A DNA stretch of 64,000 nt. Source: Cordia subcordata. Taxonomy: Eukaryota > Streptophyta > Magnoliopsida > Boraginales > Cordiaceae. The notes under the pieces were generated by a model. The model saw nothing but the letters and a program-made list of their open reading frames with translations, made no database searches and was not told the origin of the DNA. The position numbers and the translations under genes are program-made. The DNA lies in assembly GCA_028554755.1 (NCBI GenBank), contig JAPTOF010000016.1:13450001-13514000 (forward strand), given 5' to 3'. This document shows, piece after piece, positions 56,788 through 64,000 of this stretch. Position 1 is the first letter of the stretch; each line of letters starts with the position of its first letter.

Positions 56788-57468
56788 TGGGTAATAAAAT
56801 AGGCTTTGACGCATGTATAACACTATCTTTATGGTATTAATTTCCCCACTAACAAAGATTGATGTTGAAAATTGGCAATAAACCTTTTAAGATACAACAA
56901 AGCCTCCAAAATTTGCAGTCAGCAATTCTTGAAGATTTTGCTTTAGAACTTTAGACAAGAACAAACTTTGTGTAACTCTGTGAGAAAAAAATTATTAGAT
57001 AAGGTGAGAAAGATTCTTTGACTAAACTGAAATTCCACTCTATTTATAGAGTTAGCTAGAGAGGTTGTATCAAAAAGACACGTCTTTTCAAAATAAAAAG
57101 ACATGTTTGTTAAAAATAAAGTGAGAAAGATTCTTTGACTAAACTGAAATTCCACTCTATTTATAGAGTTAGCTAGAGAGGTTGTATCAAAAAGACACGT
57201 CTTTTCAAAATAAAAAGACATGTTTGTTAAAAATAAAGAGACATGTTTGTTCAAAACAAAGAGATATGTGTCTTCAAAATAAAATAGATGTATGTTCAAA
57301 ATAAAAAGACATATCTATTCAATTTAATTTAATTAAATTGATATGAAATTAATTAAAATAAAATATTTACTTTTCACTAGATACATGCTATGAGTCCATG
57401 TACCAAGAATTTTCCTCCAAAACTTTCCTAACCTTCTTACGTTGTAGTAATATTATCAAGCTATTACA
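56788..57468 (-). repeat. 5' LTR of the copia element
   Basis: On the - strand it starts TGTAATAGCTTG (57468) and ends ATTACCCA (56788). It includes a 117-bp tandem duplication at 57004-57237 and the AAATAAARAGACATGTTTG word array. Confidence 0.8.
57004..57237 (-). repeat. 117-bp tandem duplication in the 5' LTR
   Basis: The units 57004-57120 and 57121-57237 are virtually identical and contain TCTATTTATAGAGTTAGCTAGAG, the region around the LTR TATA box (TATAAATA on the - strand), so the promoter is doubled. The partner LTR has one unit, so the event came after insertion or occurred in the transposition intermediate. The 118-codon frame 56943-57299 is only this repeat translated. Confidence 0.88.
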
Positions 57469-57984
57469 GCACCCACCTCAGCATTGTGTACCTCTGTGTG
57501 TACAAAACACGCTCCAGTTAAGAAAAAAGATAAAAGAAGAATATTAGATTTGATTGTTGTTTCACGCACACATACACGCAGAGACACCAAGAAGAAGCTG
57601 GCTTGTTGCCTCGAATAAGGCCCTCATCTGCCATCATTAGTCGTAGCCATATAGCGTCACTATCATCTTGTTGTTTCATGTATGCCTTTCGCATTTGATG
57701 GCAATAAGCAACTTATGTTGGTGGCGCTTGGGTCTTCGATGAGATTTGAAGATCTTTGGTCAACAGTTGTGAGCTTTGATTGTCATTGAGTTGTCCTCTT
57801 TTACGACGATGTCCTGTTTGTAAGGAATGAGACCTTCCGAATCTGATGGCTAAAACCGGTACCACAAAACAGGGTGATGATAGTTGTGATCTATTGGTAT
57901 GCTTGAGAAGAAGACAAATTTTGAAAGAAAATTTTTTTAATACTTTGTTGGAATCAAACTCGTCTATTCCCTATATTAAAGTTT
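57469..57984. other. Unassigned flank, balanced composition
   Basis: Less AT-rich than its neighbours (CGCACACATACACGCAGAGAC, GTTGGTGGCGCTTGGGTC). It looks like a non-coding part of an unidentified element ending in the TTGTGAACATA array. No convincing ORF. Confidence 0.45.
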
Positions 57985-58320
57985 TATGAACATAATGTTA
58001 ATAATCTATGAGCATATAATATAAAAGTTGTGAACATAACGTTCATGATTAGTAAAAAGATTGCGAATATATCTTTTGCAAGTTGTGAACATATTTTAAA
58101 GAATTGTGAACTGATAGTTTATCAATTGTGAATATGTATAAAACTTTTAAACATATAGTATAAGAGTAGTGAATAATTAAACTTATGAATATATCGTTTT
58201 AAAAATTGTGCACAATTAAAAGTTCTAAACATAAAGTATCAAATTTATGAACATATATATGAGATTTGTATTTAATTAAAAGTTGTGAACATATAATAAA
58301 AAGGCTGTGAATGCACATAC
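57985..58320. repeat. Degenerate TTGTGAACATA array
   Basis: A core TTGTGAACATA or a close variant (TTGTGAACTGA, TTGTGAATATG, TTATGAACATA, CTATGAGCATA) recurs at least twelve times at irregular 20-35 bp spacing, mostly in one orientation. Irregular subterminal arrays like this are a feature of CACTA and some Mutator-like elements, where transposase binds. No coding capacity. Confidence 0.65.
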
Positions 58321-58815
58321 CGTTTATGCACTTTGCAGAGCACAATGCTATTTGAGTGCAAATTGCGTTGAGTATACAGTATAATTACCTCATATATTAT
58401 ATGGTATCATATTACCATAAGACTTTTTGCTATCCCATTAATTACTAGCTTAACCTCAGTCAGGGTTCGAGAAACCCTATTATTAAAGTGCCACGTTAAA
58501 ACACGCTTTATTGTTACAAATATATATAATCTATTCACTTGGTGGATAAAAGTTAATTTTGAGATTGTTTCCTAGATGTTGCAATGATGTATATGTATAA
58601 GTATATTTTTTGTAACCTCATTAGTCTACCTATCTACTATGGTCTAAAGATGGTTAACAATAGTTGATTATTCAAGGTGTCCATTAAAATTGAGTCTAGA
58701 TATATTTAAAACTCAAATTTGCTACAGAAAAACTATCACCTACCCAATACTCTTTATTGCAACTATAAGGAGATGAAAGTCTCTTTAGGCTCTTTGGACT
58801 TTCTTCTCTCTCATG
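58321..58815. other. Spacer, no genes
   Basis: AT-rich; no feature seen beyond short dispersed words. Confidence 0.5.
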
Positions 58816-59705
58816 CAAGGGTGGCTCAATAAATTTGGAAGCCTAAAGCAAAAACCTAATAGGAGGCCTCTTATAAAATTTATTTTTTTAACTTTTTGAT
58901 ATGAAAAGTTACTAATTAAATTCTTATAATCAATTTTTTCTAACATTTTTCTCAATTGACATTATCACCAATCCATTTATAAATTTTACTTAATATTTAC
59001 TTGTAATACTAATTGTTAAAAATTTATTGAGAACTCCTTTTTAAAATTACATTAAAGCTTCAACCTTTTGTTTATTTTATGTTTTGGATAATGAGATTTA
59101 TATTTTTTAGTTGATATATTTAAATACTTATAAATTAAAATGAATGAATATACTTACACAAAAAGTAAAATATACCTACCAAAAATTTAAATTTAAAAAC
59201 TAATAGAAACAAGAAAAAGAATATTTACAGGTTTGACGAATAAGACCTAATATTAAAAGTTCGATAGTAGAAACAAATTATTTCTTAAGAGTCCTTTAAT
59301 GAAACAATAGTGCTCAAATGAAATACAATTAGTAGAAATAAACCAAGAAGAAAAGTAGAGGTTGTAGAAAAAAATAAATTATAAAACTTAGAAAACTTAA
59401 TTTAATTGGTAGAAGTAATCGTTAATGGCAATTTTGATGGAGGGAGAATTTGAGAGAAAGAAGGGATTCTGAAAAACTAACAATAACATTGCTCTTGACT
59501 AAGTAGGAGAGAGAATGAGATTTATTAATGATTGAGGGGCCTTTTATTTATGACTTTTTTTTTTGGTTAAAAACAAAAAAAAATATGATAATTTTTTTTT
59601 TTGTATAATTGTATACACTACAATTATGAAATTTCAAAACTTGGGGCTTGAATGTTTGAGGCCTAAAGCAATGACTTTAGTTCCTTTACCCTTAAGCCAC
59701 CCCTG
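58816..59705. mobile_element. Non-autonomous hAT element, 890 bp
   Basis: The ends CAAGGGTGGCTCAA and TTAAGCCACCCCTG are inverted, with further mirrored subterminal text (GCCTAAAGCAAAAACC near 58841, AGGCCTAAAGCAATGAC near 59660). The 8-mers CTCTCATG (58808-58815) and CTCTTATC (59706-59713) agree at six positions. The interior is AT-rich without transposase. Confidence 0.78.
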
Positions 59706-59713
59706 CTCTTATC

Positions 59714-61740
59714 TAATTCCTGATAATTCCATAGGGATTTTTTATTAAATATTTTGAAATTTTATATTCGTAATTTTGTTAAAGCCCAAACATAGTGGAG
59801 TTCTATACTCTTAATTTGTGATAGGTTATAGCCAAATTGGGTAGTCCAAATATAGATCTAAACAATTAAGACATGAATTAGGATCGAAATCTACTTTTAA
59901 TTAATCACTGATATGTAGATAAACCATAAATTTAGTTTTTTAAATTAAGTAAAATAATTGATGTTTGGTTTCTAGTCTTGTCTCTATTTAGTACTTTAAG
60001 CATATTATTAGTAGTAGTAGGTCAAATTTAATTCACTCTTAGTAAATAAGAAAATTGATGTTTCATTATTTAGCCTAGGACCCAAAACTTACTCTTAATA
60101 AATAAGAAAAATGATTTTTTTTTGAGCCTATGATCTTAGGGTGTAGGGGTCTATAGAACCCATATCTACCTTTGTTAGAATTGAACACTGGCTAACTAAT
60201 TAGATGCTAACTAAGTTTACACCTGTGCTTTGCACTTCTTTTCTGAATACATACGTGTATATATGATTGTTATATAACTTATAACCTAATTGGCATACTG
60301 CTTTATTTTTTATATGACTATGTGAAGGTGTAGGATCCAGACTTTTTATGGAATGAAGTTTGTTGTCTTGTAAATCAAAAGCTTCTATTCCACATCAAAG
60401 TAACCAAGTACAACATACATAACTGAAACAGTAATTATTCAATCATTAATGTTTTGATGATGAAAATGTCATAAGTGATGCTGAAGGTGTTTTTATGAGT
60501 TTAAATGTAATAAATATAAATAACATCTTATACATTATTAATTTGTTATGTTTAATCTAATCAGTCTTAGTTTTTAAGTCTAATTCTTCACTATTTAAAT
60601 GCACAAAATAAACAGATTGGTGTTTGTCCTAATGATGTACCTACTGGAAATGTCAAAGATGAACCAAATGTAATATAATCCTAATTTCATTCTATACATA
60701 TTTCAACTGAGCAATAAAACTACTTTATATAAAATATATTCTCAACACTTTATAATGTTTTTATGCAGGTTACATTTTCTTTTTCTACTAATAATGAATC
60801 TGATGTATATGGTATCTTTATCAGATTCATTTTCGTTGTCTGATGATTTGGACAATGTGGTGACATCCACAATGAAACTACCGAAGAAGAAAGATGTGTT
60901 TGATATTGAACCACTCAATTTGAAGGTTGCTTTTGATGAATAGTCTATTCAGTTGTTGGTTTTTTTATGTTTTGATACAGTTTAAAACTTTATTGGGTTG
61001 TTTTTTACTGTGTTCGTGCTATTAAGATGTGTTTTAAAATATTTTTTCCATCTCAATAGGTATTAATATTTGTTGGACATTGGATGATCTCTTTTTGATA
61101 ATTGGTGGTTATTTTATATGTATTGCTTCTTTTTTATATGAATTCTCCGTTTACTTTGCATTTAACTATGAGATTTACTTTTGTTTATTTATTATTTTTA
61201 TTCATTTAATTATTTCCCATTATTTATTATTTTATATATTATATAATGTCATTAGAACATGTATTACGTGGTATTTGAATGTGAAAATTTTCATTTAAAT
61301 AACAATTAATATAGCACTTTCATATAAAGATTATCATAAAAGGAAGACTAATACATATAGTTCAATTTCTATTTATCTTTTGGACATTTACATTTTAACA
61401 AGTATATCATCTTCTTTGCATGGACAAACACACGTAATGCATGGTTCCCCAATAATTTACATGTTCTAACTATAGTAATATATATTAATATATATATATA
61501 TATATATATATCCTAATTTAAATTAAGAAGTCATGTGTATATCATGTTGTACAATATACATTCATATTATCAATATAGATTGTCAATTTTGCATAAATAA
61601 TTTTTATCTAAAATTTTCCATATGTGACATTTATTTAATGTATTTAATAATGCCGCAAATTTCAAATTTAATTTGGCATTTGACCAATTTCAACAAAATT
61701 TGGATTTAAGAATATGTATATATATACTGTTTAAACATTC
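59714..61740. other. AT-rich spacer with one small ORF
   Basis: The only item of note is 60755-60943, a 62-codon frame with a hydrophobic start and a SDSFSLSDDLDNVV..KKKDVFDIEPLN tail, preceded by TTTTATGCAG, a plausible 3' splice site. It could be the last exon of a decayed gene or element protein, but no upstream exons were identified. A (TA)n microsatellite lies at about 61487-61511. At about 60205-60235 the - strand shows GTGCAAAGCAC followed by TTAGT, a weak Helitron-like end. Confidence 0.45.
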
Positions 61741-64000
61741 TTTTTTTTTTTTGAGAAATTAGTAAGCTTTTGTATTATCACAAAACATTTATAAGTGCAA
61801 AGACGGATGTACAAAAGAAAGTCCTAAACAAGTATGTCATCTATTTTCCATATATCACAATAAGCCTTGTTAGTAGAACAAAAAGGGAATTTCCTACCAA
61901 CCGAAACTTTACATGTAACATCATTGTAGATAATCTCAAAAATAAGCTCCTCGGTTTTGTAATGCTTGTTGAAGATCCTTTGCTTGCGTTCCATCCAAAT
62001 GTTAAAGATTGCCGCCCCAAGAAAGTGCTTCAAGATAGTAGTTTTGAGATTCTTTTCAAGTGCATGGGAAGTGATGAATGCAAGAATATCATGTCAATTT
62101 ATGAGTGCATCCAAGATGTTGACAAGTGCAAGGCCTTTTCTCCATATTCTTCTACACATTCAAAGAAGAGGTGATCTCTTGTCTCACACCTAAGATTGCA
62201 AAAAACACAAGATGTGTTGAATTCCAAACTCCAAATAAGCAAGCAAAATTTTGTGCTAAGCTGATCATAGCAAGCAAGCCAAATAATGAAGCTATGCTTT
62301 GGAATATGCCCCTTGAACCAAACCACATTGAACCAAGAAAAGTTGTTCCTTTTGGTAGAAATATGCCCAAGTCTATTGAAACTGAAGTTGCCATCTTTTG
62401 TAAGATTCCAATGGACAAAATTCTCATTATCAACGTTGAAGTGCAAATTGTGTCTATTAGGAGAGAAATCTAAGAGATGAATAGGCCAATCCCAATTTGA
62501 ATGAGTAAGAACTTCACTAACCTTTGCAAAGAAATGTGGATAAGGAAACGTGTTACTCTAGTGGTGAAAAGAAGACCACAGGGATGCCAAAGATCATGCC
62601 AAAAAGTGTTGATGTGCCATTGCCAATAGAATGAATGATATGCTCCCTTACATGCTCATGGCTCTTCAAGATTATTTTAAGAATCCAACTAGCATCCATG
62701 TTGCAATTAAGTGTCCAAATTGATTTCTCCTTGATGTAATTTGTGTGTACTTATTTGCTCCAAAGAGAGTTTTTGCAAGCATACATTCTCCAAAAGACCT
62801 TGATCCCTGAAGCCAAATTAATGTCATGAAGGCTTCTAATACCCAAGCCACCCTTCTTCATTGGGAGACAAACATCATGCCAAGCAATCTTAGGAGCCGT
62901 GCCCCTCCAAAGAAATGCCTCGAATTTTGACTCAATAGTTTTGGTCACACCCTTGGGAATGAAAATAGGATCAACCCAATAAGCCATAATTTGAATAAGT
63001 GTTACTTTAATGAGAAGAGTTCTTTTGGCAAAAGAAAGCCACTTTGTAGTCAAGTGCTCAAGTTTGTTGGAGTTTTTCTCACTAAGAGGGAGGCAATCAC
63101 TCTTTCTCAATTTCCTTGAAACAAGAGGTATACCAAGGTATCTAATGGGGAGAGCGCCTTCTTAGAAACCCAAAAAATCAAGAATTCTATCTTTTCCATT
63201 GCAAGTGAGACCACCCAAGAAAATGTCACTTTTGGAGGGGTTAACTTTGAAGCCAAAAATGTCATAAAATTGCTCCAAAGTATCACAAATGCTTTGAAGT
63301 GAACTCATGTTCCCTTTGCAAAAAATGAACAAGTCATCCGTAAAACAAAGGTGATTTAAGTCAAGTTTTGCACATTTTGAATGAAAACCAAAGTTTGGGT
63401 TTTTCTTCAAATCACTGAGCATGCAAGAAAGGACTTCCATACAAATCACAAACATATAGGGGGAGAAAGGATTCCATTGATGAATGCCATTTGCACTATG
63501 AAAATAACCCTCAAGACTCCCATTAATACCAATAGAATACCTTGGTGTAGAGATGCATTCCATAATCCATCCAACAAACATAGTAGAAAACTTAAAGCAA
63601 GAAAAGCATCTTCAATGAACTTCTAATTAATAGAATCAAAAGCTTTCATGAGATCCATTTTAAGGGCACATCTAGAGAAATGTGAGCTCTTGTATACCCT
63701 CTTAGGAGATCATGGGCAAGAAGAATATTTTCATTAATGAGTTTACCCTTGAGGAAGGCCGATGATTGCAAGAGATGATGAAGCACAAGCAATCTTTGAT
63801 TTTATTTGCAATCAACTTTGTAATGCAATTATAGATGGTGTTGCAACAAGAGATTGGCCTATAATATTTCACCATTGTAGGATTTTGGACCTTAGGAACA
63901 AGTGCAATTATAGTAGAATTTACCTCTTTAAGCATCTTGCTTGAATCAAAGAAAGAGGTAATAGCTTGGATCACATCTTCTTCAATAATATACCAAGAAG
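61741..64000 (-). mobile_element. L1-type LINE without RNase H, 3' half
   Basis: The - strand runs from the window edge through RT, a zinc-binding region and a short 3'UTR to a poly-A tail (seen as T-run 61741-61752). There is no RNase H after the zinc region, unlike the LINE at 37311-45250, so this is a different LINE lineage. The 5' half lies beyond the window. Confidence 0.87.
61824..63974 (-). pseudogene. LINE ORF2 remnant: RT and zinc-binding domain
   Basis: Pieces in order: 63974-63702 (EVNSTIIALVPKVQNP, YYRPISCCNTIYNCITKLIA, the RT start); 63581-63162 (GSLEGYFHSANGIHQWNPFSPYMFV, LNHLCFTDDLFIFCKGN with the FxDD box, FGFKVNPSKSDIF); 63110-62751 (LTTKWLSFAKRTLLIKVTL, FLWRGTAPKIAWHDVCLP); 62446-62099 (zinc region, WFKGHIPKHSFIIWLA, CVFCNLRCETRDHLFFEC); and 62033-61824 (AAIFNIWMERKQRIF, the usual ORF2 C-terminus). 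Frame shifts and stops between pieces make it inactive. In the G-RQGDPLSP block the RQGD is replaced by HQWN. Confidence 0.9.

Larger units (their letters stand above)
51272..57468 (-). mobile_element. Complete but decayed Ty1/copia retrotransposon
   Basis: The - strand order is 5' LTR (57468-56788), a damaged primer site (AAGGTATTAATTG, about 56770-56758), gag, protease, integrase, RT, RNase H, polypurine tract (AATTGGGGGATTTTTG, about 52249-52234) and 3' LTR (52233-51272). The two LTRs share clear blocks (GCAATCAGCAATTCTTGAAGA-type and AAACTGAAATTCCACTC) but differ by many substitutions, an inserted TRIM in one and a 117-bp duplication in the other. Stops and shifts occur in every domain. 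It starts about 370 bp past the storage-protein stop codon. Confidence 0.88.

Noticed and set aside
56943..57299. 118-codon frame with an internal repeat
   Set aside because: It translates the duplicated LTR promoter segment and is not a protein.
57985..58320. CRISPR-like look of the TTGTGAACATA array
   Set aside because: Repeats are short, variable and unevenly spaced, and the DNA is plant nuclear.
60205..60235. Possible Helitron 3' end on the - strand (GTGCAAAGCAC hairpin)
   Set aside because: The terminus reads TTAGT, not CTAG-T, and no 5' end could be located.
1..64000. Organellar insertions, tRNA or rRNA genes, bacterial-type systems
   Set aside because: None was seen on either strand; A/B-box hits belong to SINE-like elements.

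Overview
This window is nuclear DNA from a flowering plant, most likely a woody eudicot. The evidence is one intron-split gene with plant-type GT-AG splice sites, plant LINE, copia and gypsy lineages, and strongly AT-rich spacers. Nothing points to a bacterial or organellar source. The single convincing host gene is a five-exon bark-storage-protein-like gene of the nucleoside phosphorylase fold (46232-50901, + strand), which slightly favours Malpighiales such as poplar relatives, although the species cannot be fixed from this sequence. Nearly everything else is transposable elements (TEs), most of them decayed and many nested.

Layout. 1-3900: the 3' part of a SIRE-like Ty1/copia element with a dead reverse transcriptase and a long LTR that is itself interrupted by a TRIM. 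3900-6620: AT-rich repetitive spacer holding a small TIR element with a 9-bp target duplication. 6627-15589: a five-level nest, in which a Tourist-like MITE was hit by a TIR element (itself hit by a Helitron) and by a hAT element (itself hit by a 5.9-kb non-autonomous LTR retrotransposon). 15715-18714: a diverged LTR of the same family and a 5'-truncated LINE. 19560-22703: a gypsy relic whose 5' portion contains a SIRE-like solo LTR. 22800-29200: MITEs, a large inverted repeat and plain AT-rich DNA. 29230-32500: a higher-order duplicated array with a SINE and small MITEs. 32531-36266: a 5'-truncated copia element on the - strand. 36265-45560: degenerate tandem repeats split by a full-length but dead LINE (- strand) whose 3'UTR holds a solo LTR.

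46232-50901 is the storage-protein gene. It has a MITE just upstream of its TATA box, two SINE-like insertions in intron 1, a hAT-type MITE with a nested SINE in intron 3 and a TTAA-flanked MITE in intron 4, yet its reading frame is intact. 51272-57468 is a complete but decayed copia element on the - strand with a TRIM inside its 3' LTR. 57469-61740 holds a degenerate TTGTGAACATA array, a non-autonomous hAT element and unassigned spacer. 61741-64000 is the 3' half of another LINE running off the right edge.

There is no operon-like or cooperating gene set. The interest lies in the readable order of insertions (target-site duplications (TSDs) and one unoccupied paralogous site), a non-autonomous LTR family with unassigned ORFs, a GC-rich pseudo-palindromic block shared by unrelated LTR families, and a storage-protein gene that kept its frame under heavy TE invasion. 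All coordinates and splice sites were read by eye; no alignment or database search was run.
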